64,000 nucleotides of DNA from Paenibacillus cymbidii (GTDB lineage: Bacteria > Bacillota > Bacilli > Paenibacillales > NBRC-103111): assembly GCF_004764705.1 (NCBI RefSeq), contig NZ_SHLX01000027.1, positions 1-64,000 of the forward strand, read 5' to 3'. Made by a program: the position numbers and the translations under genes. The notes under the pieces are model-generated. The model was not told where the DNA came from. It did not search any database and worked only from the letters and a program-made list of their open reading frames with translations. Within the stretch, counting starts at the first letter, position 1. Each line of letters starts with the position of its first letter. This document shows positions 16,822 to 25,680 of the stretch, in pieces.

Positions 16822-16898
16822 ATACCGAAACGAACGCCAACCGAGCGGCTCGTGCCTTATGCTGATGTCACAATCCGTTATTCCAGGGAGGAACGACC

Positions 16899-17738
16899 AT
16901 GACCGTAACCGCACAACGCCAGTACAAAATTACCGCGGAGGATAAAGCCACCTTCGATCGCGACGGCTACTGGATCAGCCCGAAGCTGCTGACCGACGAA
17001 CAAATCGCCAAGCTGCGCCGCGCGCATGAACGGGTGTGGGCCGGCGACTATGACGGCGATGGCTTCCCGATGAACCATTACACGCCGAGCAAAATACCCG
17101 ATATGCTGCGCAAGCTGGACAACAGCTGGTGGGTGAACGACGATGTGCGGGAAACAGTGACGGACCCCGTCATGGGGGAATGGGCCGCCGACTTGCTCGG
17201 CGTGGACGAAATCCGGCTGTGGCACGATCAAATGATTTACAAGCCGGGGGTCGGCGACAAGGAAACGCCGGTCGGCAACGTCGGCTGGCACCAGGACTAC
17301 GGCTACTGGCAAGCATCGGACAACCCGAACATGGTCACCGTGTGGATTGCGCTGCAGGACACCGATTTGACCAATGGCGGCATGTCGACCATTCTCGGCT
17401 CGCACAAGTGGGGGCTTGTGCCGGACAGCAACACCTTCTTCGATCAGGACCTCGGGGCGCTGAAAGCCAAGTATACGGCCGATGGCCGCCCATGGATCGA
17501 AGAGCCTTGCATCCTCAAGGCGGGGGAAGCGAGCTTCCACCACGGGCTGACGTTCCACGGCTCCGGCCCGAACCGGACGAACGAGCCGCGGCTGTCCATC
17601 GTCGCGCACCTGATGCCGGGCGGCACGGCGTACCGTCCCCGCATCCAGCGCCACGACAACATCCGCCTGCTCGGCCCGCGCCCTTACGCCGGGCAGAAGT
17701 TCGAAGGCGCTTATTTCCCGCAAGTGTTTGCGCGGTGA
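16899..17738 (+). CDS. PhyH-family Fe(II)/2-oxoglutarate dioxygenase 1
   Basis: A 279-residue phytanoyl-CoA dioxygenase-family protein. The facial triad is visible as HQD in GWHQDYGYW (near residue 130) and the distal His in TFHGSGPN (near 220), with a 2-oxoglutarate-binding Arg candidate in NEPRLSI. ATG 16899 follows GGGAGGAACGACC. The family hydroxylates diverse small molecules with 2-oxoglutarate and O2; the substrate here is unknown, though a sugar- or surfactant-like catabolic substrate is plausible from the surroundings. It is the first of four PhyH genes in the window, each with its own AraC partner. Confidence 0.9.
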   Translation: MTVTAQRQYKITAEDKATFDRDGYWISPKLLTDEQIAKLRRAHERVWAGDYDGDGFPMNHYTPSKIPDMLRKLDNSWWVNDDVRETVTDPVMGEWAADLLGVDEIRLWHDQMIYKPGVGDKETPVGNVGWHQDYGYWQASDNPNMVTVWIALQDTDLTNGGMSTILGSHKWGLVPDSNTFFDQDLGALKAKYTADGRPWIEEPCILKAGEASFHHGLTFHGSGPNRTNEPRLSIVAHLMPGGTAYRPRIQRHDNIRLLGPRPYAGQKFEGAYFPQVFAR

Positions 17739-17911
17739 GAGGAAATATAGCCAACCAATGAAACAGGGCCTCGACTTGCACGCGCGCTCCGCTTCTCCAG
17801 AGCAGCGCTTCCGCTTCGCTGCTTCGTGAACGAGCGTGCTCGCGCGCTGCTGTAAGAAGCCTATCCCGGCGAGCCGTCCCCTGAGTGGCCCGATTGATTG
17901 CTCCGCAACCC

Positions 17912-18103
17912 AAATAGCCCATGAAAAATGGCCTATTTGCCCCATTTCGGGTGCCTCGTCGGAAATAGCCAGTGAAAACACTGGTTATTTGCACCAGATC
18001 GCCTTCAAATCGGCACTTCAAGCGAAATAGCCAGTGAAATCACTGGCTATTTCGTATGGATGGCCCGTTTTTGGCGAAATAGGCAAGAAAATATGGCCTA
18101 TTT
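17912..18103 (+). repeat. Four-hairpin intergenic element, copy A1 (within gene-free 17739-18136)
   Basis: Four imperfect to perfect stem-loops follow one another: AAATAGCCCAT/ATGGCCTATTT (17912-17938), AAATAGCCAGTG/CACTGGTTATTT (17963-17990), a perfect 15-bp stem CGAAATAGCCAGTGA/TCACTGGCTATTTCG (18023-18054), and a weaker AAATAGGC/GGCCTATTT (18077-18103). The AAATAG starts are 51, 62 and 52 bp apart. The copy at 51253-51444 is nearly identical over more than 200 bp, and one at 29221-29415 is diverged but has the same spacing. The remaining gene-free DNA before it (17739-17911) holds only GC-rich sequence with small dyads, and no reading frame worth calling. Confidence 0.9.
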
Positions 18104-18136
18104 TGCAAGGGGATAGTTGGCGGAACAGGACAGCTT

Positions 18137-18283
18137 TTACAATGCGGCATTGAACATGACATAATAAGCATCCGAAATAGCGGCCTTGATTCTATTTCCA
18201 TTTAAATTTGCTCTTGCGGATTCCAGTTTCTCATTGCCCATACTAAAATAGGAGTCTATCCTCTTTCTAGTGTTTTCCTCCAT
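18137..18283 (-). pseudogene. Truncated HEPN-domain toxin gene
   Basis: ATG 18283 starts a 48-codon frame that overlaps the end of the nucleotidyltransferase gene by 28 nt, the usual coupling in MNT-HEPN pairs. Its sequence, with GNEKLESARANL and AAISDAYYVMFNAAL, matches the first two helices of HEPN proteins. It stops at TAA 18137-18139, where full-length members continue to about 110-140 residues and carry the RX4-6H active site. The missing part would lie where the A1 repeat element now starts, so deletion next to the repeat is likely. Too short to be a working toxin. Confidence 0.7.
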
Positions 18284-18660
18284 GATATCCCCCATTTGCG
18301 AATTTCATCGTACACTAACGAGAAACTGGTATTGAATTTATCCAAGGAGCAAACGAATAGGCTGGGATCAATGTCGTACTCGCACAACAGGTCCAAAGAT
18401 CGCTGTATTAAAATCGTTTGATGCAAGTATATGTCTCTCGAAGGAACATTTAGTATGACACAAATATCTATATCCGGTTGCTCTGTTTGAGACCCCTTGG
18501 CATAAGAGCCAAACAGAATAGCGTCATAAAATACAGATGACAGGTTTTCTTCCGCAAGACTGGCTATATCGTTCAAAATAAACAACCCAAACTCTTTGGT
18601 GTGTAAAGGAGGGCTCGCCCTGCCGACAGCGATCTCATGAAATACTTCTTGAGATTCCAT
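18256..18660 (-). CDS. MNT-type nucleotidyltransferase (antitoxin of a HEPN/MNT pair)
   Basis: A 134-residue minimal nucleotidyltransferase. The GSX10DXD motif is exact in FGSYAKGSQTEQPDIDIC (near residues 60-77). ATG 18660 is preferred because AGGTG lies about 6 nt upstream; a longer start at 18696 has none. MNT proteins neutralise HEPN RNases, some by AMPylating them. Here the downstream HEPN gene is cut short, so this is an orphan antitoxin. The gene and its partner are clearly more AT-rich than the surroundings, which suggests horizontal acquisition. Confidence 0.8.
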   Translation of the reverse strand: MESQEVFHEIAVGRASPPLHTKEFGLFILNDIASLAEENLSSVFYDAILFGSYAKGSQTEQPDIDICVILNVPSRDIYLHQTILIQRSLDLLCEYDIDPSLFVCSLDKFNTSFSLVYDEIRKWGISWRKTLERG

Positions 18661-18803
18661 TGTTTCACCTGCCTTCATCATACTTCGGGCACGCAATCTA
18701 CTCTATTAATCTAATCGAACCAAGAAATAAATATACGCTGATCTCGTTGCTCCTATTATAACGGAATATGCCAATGAGCGGACAGGAAACTATCCGAACG
18801 GCA

Positions 18804-18834
18804 GATGCCCGAGCGAATGCTTCGCTCGGGCATC
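18804..18834 (-). terminator. Strong hairpin downstream of the SLH gene
   Basis: GATGCCCGAGCGAA (18804-18817) and TTCGCTCGGGCATC (18821-18834) form a perfect 14-bp stem with a 3-nt loop, 20 nt after the SLH stop codon. There is no clear T-run on either side, so termination is probable rather than certain. Confidence 0.55.
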
Positions 18835-18853
18835 TTATCAGGCCAATCGTCGA

Positions 18854-21800
18854 TTAGCTCAACGCCGCGCGCTGTTTGGTCAGCGCGAGCACGATTTTGA
18901 CCGCCTCGGCGCGCGTCGTTTCACCTGTGGGCACGAAGCGGTTGTCGCCGCGGCCTTCGAACAAGCCGGCCGCAGCGGCAAACGCAACCGACGCCTGCGC
19001 CCAGGCCGGAATGTCCGCGGCATCGACGAACGCGCTCGCCTCGGCCGCGGCCGACACGGCCGGCACGCCGTCGGCGCCGGCGCGCAGCGCGCGGGCGGCC
19101 ATCGCCGCCAACTCGGCGCGCGTAACCGTGCGCTCCGCGCGGAACGTGCCATCGTCGTACCCGTCGACGATGCCGGCCTTCGCTGCCGCGGCCACACCAG
19201 GCGCGGCCCAGAGCGGGATCGCCGCCGCGTCGCCGAACGACGACTCCGCATCCGCGGCGGCCAGCCCAAGCCCCCGCGCCAGCAGCACGGCGAGCTCCGC
19301 GCGGGTGACGGCCGCGTCCGGACGGAACGTCCGGTCCGGGTAGCCGCCAACCACTCCGCTTGCCGCCGCCTCGCGAATGAGCGCTTCCGCCCAATGACCG
19401 CCGATGTCGAGTCGAGCAGCTCCGGCGCCACTGACGGAGGCGCCTGCGGAGCCGCGGCGACGGCAAACGCCGCGAATTTCGTAAAGTGATCGATGCTGGC
19501 CACAAGCGTATCGCCCTGCAGCTCGCCGCCGACGAACACCCACTCCTGCGCCGTCTCGTCATAGTAGTAGACCGCGACGGTTTTGCCTTCTTCCGGCAGC
19601 GACGCCAGCTTGAAGCTCAGTTCGACGGGGCGGGCGAACGAACCGGACTCGCTTTTGACTATTTCGTATACCGGGCTCAGCAAGGTCCACCCTTGATCCG
19701 CCGCAGGCGCCTGGCTGCCGGTCAGTCCGTCGATCGTGATGCGCAGCGGCTTGCCGAACGCATCCTGCGGGATCGCCACCACGATTTTGCCGCCCAGCGC
19801 AATAACGCCCGCCTGACCGGCCGGAAGCTCCAGCTTGCCGTCGGTCGCCGTAACGACCGTCGAAGACGGCGTCGGCTTGGCCGGAGCAGTCGGCGCGGCG
19901 CCCGACCCGGCTCCCGAACCGGACCCGGAACCCGACGAACCGCCGGTATCTCCACCCGACGACGGCACGTCAACGTTGCCGCGCACCACGTTGATTTCGT
20001 AATACCGCTTCGTCGCGCCATCCCCGGCCGTCACCGTAACCGGCACGGCTTCATCGTCCGTCAGGTCAACGGCAACGGTCGACTGTGCCGGAGCCGGGTT
20101 CCCGTCGATGCGAACCGTGCCGCCCGCGTCGCGGGCAGCCGCGCCGATCCGCACCCGGGTTACCCCAAGCGGCACCGTCAGCTGGTACACCAGCGTATCC
20201 GCCTGGAACGCGGGGGACAACGCATACCCTTCGACGCGCAACGAGCCCAGCGCCGCGTCGGCGGATACGCTGCGGTTGGTCACGTTCGCCGTGCCGCCGC
20301 CGTACCCGTTGCCGCTCGGATCGGCGATGATCCCCGCCGCCACCGTCACCTGCGCTCCCGCCCCGGATGGCAGCTTGCCGTTCAGCAGCAGCAGCACCGA
20401 ACGACCGTCCGGCCCGTAATCGGCCGCCGCCGGCTTCAGCGTCGTGCCGGCCAGCGTGAAGCTGCTTTTGCCAAGCGCAGCCGCCACGTTCAGCGGCTCG
20501 TCGAAGCGCAGCTCGATCCGGTCGCCTGCCGCGGACGACACCGCCGACAGCAGCTGCGGCGCCGTCGTGTCTGCCGCGTTCGCCGTGAGCCGGGCGCGAT
20601 AATCGTCGGCCATGGCGGTGCCGGCGTAGCTGACGACACTGCTTCCGCTCACCGCGATATCCAGCGCGGCTCCGGCCGGAACCGCCTCCGTGCCGACGAA
20701 GCGGAACGTGCGGGCGAGCGAAACGCCTCCCTCGTCCGTCTGCGCATCCACCGCCTGCACGGCGCCATCCAGCGTTTCGCCGTCGCGGCTCAGCCGGACG
20801 CCGTCGTTCGCCAGCGTGTCCACGGCTACATACTTGTCCGTCCGCAGCGTCACGATCGGACCGCCTGCCGCCGCAACCGCCTCGACGCTTGTCAGCCGCG
20901 GCGCCTCGTGGGAAACCATCGGCACATTCACTTCGAACTGCGGCGGCGGCACGTCGAGCTCGTCGCTTCGCGTCGTTTCGTAGCCGGCCTTGTCGTAAAC
21001 GACCTGCCAGCGTCCCGGCGGCACGTCCCAGCCGTATTTGCCCAGCGCGTCCGTCGTTTGCGGGTTGCTCTGTCCGTACCACTCCGCATCCCATGGCACA
21101 TAATTGCCGCCGGCCTCATCCCGCACGTGTACGGTCGCCCGGGCGCCGGCAATCCGATTGTCCGGGAACGTTTCGTACACATACCCGCTCGGATCGTAAA
21201 TCCATACGGGCTGCGCGACCGGAATATCCGTTTTCTCCTCCTCCGCGCGCTCCTTCGGATCGCACTTCGGCGACGAATATTTATTGACCGCATCCGCCAG
21301 CAAGGACGTCTGCCGACTGATGTGCGCGTCCATCGCCGCGCCGATGCCCATGCTGACGCCCATCAGGGCAAGCGAGCCGCCGAACGTTGCCGGCGCCAGC
21401 ACCGCGCCGGCAATCATCATGCCCCACTTCGCCGCTTCGACGGCGATTGCCTGCGTCGCCATGCTGTCGATGCGTTCGCTGAAGTGACGGGTCATGCCGG
21501 GGTTGCATTCGGCGATCTGATCGGCGAGATTGCCCAGCGTCGTCATGTTGTCGGCTACTTGCCCGCGCCCGTCGACCGCATTCTTCGCGTCGTAGATCGC
21601 CGCGCTGCCTTTGCCGGCTTGCCCGACCGTACTGCTCTCGTCCCACAGCACCTTGGCCGCAACTTTAACGTAATCGCCGATGCCGGCGGCGGTTACTTGT
21701 CGGCTCTTGCCTGATGCCGACAGGCGGCCGAACGCAGCGTCCAGCTGCCCGATCTCGCTTTCCGGCACGTACGCTTCGATCGTCAGGCTCACCTTGCCGC

Positions 21801-23551
21801 CGTCCTGCTCCAGCTTGTAGCCGGCGCCGTAGGCGTGGATGCCGAGCGTCTGGGCCAGGGCAAGCTCCTCGGCCGACGGCGTATACGAGAGCCCCCGCTG
21901 CAGCGACAAGCCCACTTGCATCGCCAGGTTGCCGGCCTGCGGCAGGACGATATCCGCCGATCCTTCCATCAGGCCCGCCCCGGCCGAACGGAACTCCTGC
22001 CGGGAAGCGAGCTTGTAGTCGCGCATCGCCGGCGGCAGCTCCGCCTTGAACGCCGCGTCGCTGGCAATGGACGGCACTGCGGCCGGTTTGACGTCGTACG
22101 TCACATACAAGCTCTCCTGCATCGTCCCTTCGACGATGGCGGTGGCGTAGTACACCCCGTCGCGAAGCTCCGCCGGAGCGACAGCCAGCCCGTTATCGGT
22201 GCAGATTCGCACCTGCACGTTGGCCACCCGGTCCGGGCGGTTGAAAACCACTTCGAATTGAAACGCCCTGCCCGGCACCACCACATACGGAAACTTCACC
22301 GGCCCCTTGGACACGTCCAGCTCGACCCGGCGTCCGTCGGCCTGCTGCATTGTCATGCCTAACCTTGACCCGGTAGTCGTAGTAGGCGAATCCATCGTCG
22401 GACAAAGCGGGCAGAGAACCGTACAAGGCATGCTGAAGCCCGCCCAGGTTCGTCAGCTTGCCCGTGAGCGTATCGTAATAGTAGGCGACATCGGGGTTCC
22501 ACTCGTTTTCCCTGACGATACCGGGCCGCAAATTGTTCGCGCCGGAGACGTAGCCGATGTAGCGGCCGTCCGGGCTGATGTCGGGCGAATAGCTGTCCGC
22601 ATCGCCCGGAATTCCCGCCGCATCGGCGCTAATCAGCGTCAGCCGCTGCGCTTCCGGCTGCAGGCTGTCGTACAGAAAAATATCCTGTTTGCCGTTCGTA
22701 TCCCCGACCACCAGATCCGGCGAATGCGAGGAAAACACGATGCGCGTGCCGTCGCCGCTGATCGCCGGCGTATCGAAGCTGCTGTACACGCCGGCGAAAT
22801 CCGGCATTTCGTACAGCTTCGTCCGCACGAGGCCGTTCCCGGCATGCGGCGCCTCGACCGAATATTAGGCATAGATGTTCCAATTGTACCGATACTGGCC
22901 TTCGAGACCGGCCAAATTGCCTGCCGCCGATTCGTAAACGACGGTGGTGCCGTCGCCGCTGATGCGCGCGTTGTAGCTCATGTAGTCGGCCGGTTCGCCG
23001 GCTTCGTTGACGCTGACGAGCGTTGTCGTTCGGGCGACGCGGTCATACACATAGATGCGGCTGGTGTTGCCGTCCCCCCATGGATCGCTGCCCGTAAACG
23101 CCTCGCCCTCGACCAGGTCGGTCGCATACGATTCGAAGGCGACATAACGCCCGTCATCGCTGATCGACGGCTGCCGGCTGTCGCTGTTGCCCGGCGCGCC
23201 GGCCGCCGTCGCGTCGATCAGCTCCGTTTTGCCGAGCAGCCGGTCGTGGACGTAGACGTGCGACGGATGGATCTGCTGCGAATCGTCCTCTTCCTGGCTG
23301 TACATGTGCCGGGATGACGATTCGAACAAGGTATAGCGGCCGTCCGGCGTTATCGCCAGATTGCCGACCATGGTGAGCGGGTCTTCGCCGAACAGCGTCA
23401 GCCCCGCCGGATCGGATCCGGTCCAATCCGCGTCGGCCGCTTCCTGCGCGTGCGCCGCGCGGGGCGAAACGGGGAAGCTTCCCGGGAACAGCGCGTTCCA
23501 CGTAATCAGAAGCGTCAAAACAAGCGGCAATGAAACGATCTTTTTTTTCAA
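18854..23551 (-). pseudogene. Large secreted beta-propeller/Ig-like/SLH surface protein, disrupted by one stop and two frameshifts
   Basis: The original product would be about 1560 residues: signal peptide from TTG 23551 (AGGAGG 8 nt upstream), WD40-like/TolB-type propeller repeats (SISDDGRYVAFES, ISGDGTRIVFSS, SPDISPDGRYIGYVSG), a long beta-rich middle with cadherin-like and Ig-like domains, a Gly/Ser linker, a ZU5-like part, then three SLH domains at 18854-19430 that anchor proteins to the cell wall. Three lesions are visible. TAA at 22865-22867 is in frame between two matching propeller parts. Near 22359-22366 the frame changes; one extra T would explain it. At 19406-19415 GTCGA is duplicated in tandem, and removing one copy restores the reading LLDIGGHWAEAL into the SLH domains. 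Either the gene is decaying or the sequence has errors. Confidence 0.85.
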
Positions 23552-23587
23552 GCACAGTCCCTCCTGTATATCCGAAGTCATACCGGC

Positions 23588-23622
23588 ATTATACGGAAGG
23601 GCATTTGACAAACGGTTTACAA
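23588..23622 (-). promoter_or_regulatory. Shared promoter element upstream of the SLH gene
   Basis: On the minus strand TTGTAAACC-G-TTTGTCAAA is followed after 10 nt by TATAAT (23588-23593). The same element with the same spacing occurs at 24557-24591. GTTTGT-N13-GTATAA can be read as a SigB-like promoter. TTGTAAACCGTTTGTCAA is also an imperfect dyad and could be an operator. Confidence 0.5.
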
Positions 23623-23662
23623 AAATATTATGCGCCGTGCGCCCGCGGGACGCCGCAGCGGC

Positions 23663-24019
23663 TCAGTGCTCCTCCAGACGCAGCACCAGCGAGTATTCGT
23701 CCGGATACAGCAGGATGAACTCCGTCAGCCCGATCAGCCGAAACATTTTCTGGTAATGCGCATTGACGCCGAAGGCATAGATGGAAAAGCCGGCTTTCAG
23801 CGCGTGCTGCGACAGCCGGATCAGCAGCGCGATGCCCGCGCTGTTGATGAGCCGGATACCGGTCAGGTTGAGCACCAGATACGGTTTGCCGTCCAGCCCC
23901 TGCGCCCAGGGCCGCCAGCCGAGCAGCTTCTCCTCCGACAGCTTCGTCAGCTCGCCCTGCAAATCAAGAATATAGCCCCAGGCGAATGTTCGCTCGTCAA
24001 TGATCAATCGTTCCGTCAT
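23663..24019 (-). CDS. STAS-domain anti-sigma factor antagonist (RsbV/SpoIIAA-like)
   Basis: A 118-residue single STAS domain. The phosphorylatable serine sits in RLINSAGIALLIRL near residue 63, the usual position in RsbV/SpoIIAA. ATG 24019 overlaps the stop of the anti-sigma kinase by 4 nt (ATGA). When unphosphorylated it should bind the kinase and free its target; the PP2C phosphatase encoded upstream in the same operon would reactivate it. The controlled sigma factor or target is not in the window. Confidence 0.88.
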   Translation of the reverse strand: MTERLIIDERTFAWGYILDLQGELTKLSEEKLLGWRPWAQGLDGKPYLVLNLTGIRLINSAGIALLIRLSQHALKAGFSIYAFGVNAHYQKMFRLIGLTEFILLYPDEYSLVLRLEEH

Positions 24020-24489
24020 TGGCGCTCCTCCTCTCCGCAATCGTAACTGCCGCCATCGCAATGCCGCCAAAACTGCAGCTCCAGGCAAAATCCCCCGTTC
24101 TCCCGAGTCGCCGTCACTTTGTCCGCGTAAGCCCGCATCAACTGCAGCCCCCAGCCTCGCGGCTGCTCCCAAGCGATTTTGCCGCGAACCGACATCGGCT
24201 CGCCGGCGGCTTCCGGATCGGTGCCGGTGCCGCAGTCGCGGATCCGGAACGTATAACGCTCCCGGCTGACCCGCATCGTGGCGGTTACGGGAAGGGCGCT
24301 CACGAACCGGTTGCCGTGCTCGATCGCGTTCAGGCACGCTTCCGACACGGCCGTCACGATTTCCTCCAGACGCGGTTCGTCCAGACCGGCCTGCGCCAAG
24401 ACCTGCGTCAAGCCGTCGAGCACAATCCGCTCCTGCCCCAGCTCGCTCGCCACTATCCATTCGCTCTCCAGCAGCACCGTTTCCTCCAC
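24016..24489 (-). CDS. Anti-sigma regulatory serine kinase (RsbW-like HATPase)
   Basis: A 157-residue GHKL-type kinase of the RsbW/SpoIIAB class. The N-box is visible in VSEACLNAIEHGN near residue 55, and the G-box region in DCGTGTDPEAAG and RGWGLQLMRAYADKV. GTG 24489 is the likely start, with GGAAGG about 10 nt upstream; the frame extends to 24558 without a better site. It should phosphorylate the STAS protein encoded immediately downstream and bind a sigma factor or other partner. Confidence 0.87.
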   Translation of the reverse strand: MEETVLLESEWIVASELGQERIVLDGLTQVLAQAGLDEPRLEEIVTAVSEACLNAIEHGNRFVSALPVTATMRVSRERYTFRIRDCGTGTDPEAAGEPMSVRGKIAWEQPRGWGLQLMRAYADKVTATRENGGFCLELQFWRHCDGGSYDCGEEERQ

Positions 24490-24556
24490 CCCGCATTCCC
24501 TTCCTTCCGCCGGACCTTTCCGTTGCCGATCCGCTTTCCGGCCGCCTTTTGCCGCC

Positions 24557-24591
24557 ACTATACCACCCCGTTTTTGACAAAAGGTTTACAA
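24557..24591 (-). promoter_or_regulatory. Shared promoter element upstream of the anti-sigma/STAS pair
   Basis: On the minus strand TTGTAAACC-T-TTTGTCAAA is followed after 10 nt by TATAGT (24557-24562). Its TAA is the stop codon of the PP2C gene. It matches the element at 23588-23622 in sequence and spacing and would give the two distal genes their own start of transcription. Confidence 0.5.
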
Positions 24592-25680
24592 CCGCTCCAG
24601 CAGCACCGCCGTCCGGTCGTCCGCTTCTCCTGTCGCTCCGCCGCCGCACGCGTCCACGCGCGCCAGCAGCTCCGGCAGCAGCTCCTGCGGCGGCTGCGCC
24701 GCATCCAGCTCCGCCAGCAGCGCCGCGAAGCCGTCGAAGCCAAGAAACGTGCCGTCGGCGAGCGTCGTTTCGATCAGCCCGTCCGTGTACAGCAGGAGCT
24801 TGGCGCCAGGGGGCAGCGGAATGGCGCGCTCCCGGTACGACACGTCCTCCATGACTCCGAGCGGCAAAGAAGCGACGGCGATTTCATGCCATGCGCCGTC
24901 CGCCCACACATAGGGCGGCATGTGCCCCGCCCCGGCATAATCGATCTCCCCGGCGCGGCCGTCGTACAGGGCCAGACCGGCGGTCACGTAGGTCCGCCCC
25001 CGAAGCGCCGGATACAGCAGCCGGTTCAGTCGCGTCAGAACGTCGGCCGCCGAGCCGCCGAGCCGGACCTCGCGCCGGAACAGCGCCATCACGGCGGACA
25101 TGAGCAGCGCGGCCTGCATACCCTTGCCGGCCACGTCGCCGATGAGCACGGCGAAACGGTTGTCCCCGAGCGGGACGACATCGTACAGATCGCCGCCCAC
25201 CTCGCGGGTTTGGCGGCACTCGGCGGCCACGGCGAACCCGTCCGGCTGCTGGCGGCCGGCCGTCAGCAGGCGGCGCTGGAGGCGGTCGGACAGCTGCAGC
25301 TCGCGCAGCGCGGCGTCGTTGCGCTCGATCCAATACGCCTGCAGCTCGTTGAAGGCCCGGCTCAGCCGGCCGAACTCGTCGCCGGCGTCAATCGGCATCC
25401 GCCCCTGCACGGCCGCACGATCTCCCGCCGCCATGGCGTTCATGCCGTCGATCATGCGGCGGAAGCGGCGCCGGAAACGCCGGGCGACTCCCCCGAACAA
25501 GCCGAAAAACACGACCGCAAGCGCGCCGGCGACGATGAACAACAATGTCGGAAACGCCGATCCGCCGGAAGCGTACCCCACGCGCAGGCAAACAAGCAGC
25601 AGCGCCACGGGCAGCGCAAGAAGCAACAAATAAGCCGTCAGCAAAGACGGCACGAAGGTGCGCAAGCCGCGTCGTTTCAT
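24586..25680 (-). CDS. HAMP-containing PP2C (SpoIIE/RsbU-type) serine phosphatase, intact active site
   Basis: A 364-residue membrane protein: two hydrophobic helices (about residues 10-65), a HAMP-like linker (about 68-120) and a PP2C/SpoIIE domain (about 145-364). All metal-binding motifs are present: GGDLYD, IGDVAGKG, YTDGLIE and DDRTAVL. It should dephosphorylate the STAS protein of the same operon. ATG 25680 overlaps the end of the preceding gene by 4 nt. No extracellular sensor domain of note exists, so the input may come through its degenerate relative next door. Confidence 0.9.
   Translation of the reverse strand: MKRRGLRTFVPSLLTAYLLLLALPVALLLVCLRVGYASGGSAFPTLLFIVAGALAVVFFGLFGGVARRFRRRFRRMIDGMNAMAAGDRAAVQGRMPIDAGDEFGRLSRAFNELQAYWIERNDAALRELQLSDRLQRRLLTAGRQQPDGFAVAAECRQTREVGGDLYDVVPLGDNRFAVLIGDVAGKGMQAALLMSAVMALFRREVRLGGSAADVLTRLNRLLYPALRGRTYVTAGLALYDGRAGEIDYAGAGHMPPYVWADGAWHEIAVASLPLGVMEDVSYRERAIPLPPGAKLLLYTDGLIETTLADGTFLGFDGFAALLAELDAAQPPQELLPELLARVDACGGGATGEADDRTAVLLERL

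Noticed and set aside
17912..18103. Four-hairpin element as a CRISPR array
   Set aside because: The repeats are palindromic, vary in sequence, have uneven but fixed spacing (51/62/52), and the intervening sequences are conserved between copies. No cas genes are present.
19486..21714. Plus-strand frame of over 700 codons opposite the SLH gene
   Set aside because: It is rich in Arg/His/Gln, lacks any domain, and mirrors the codon pattern of the opposite strand, whose translation has clear propeller, Ig-like and SLH domains. High GC content removes stops on the antisense strand.
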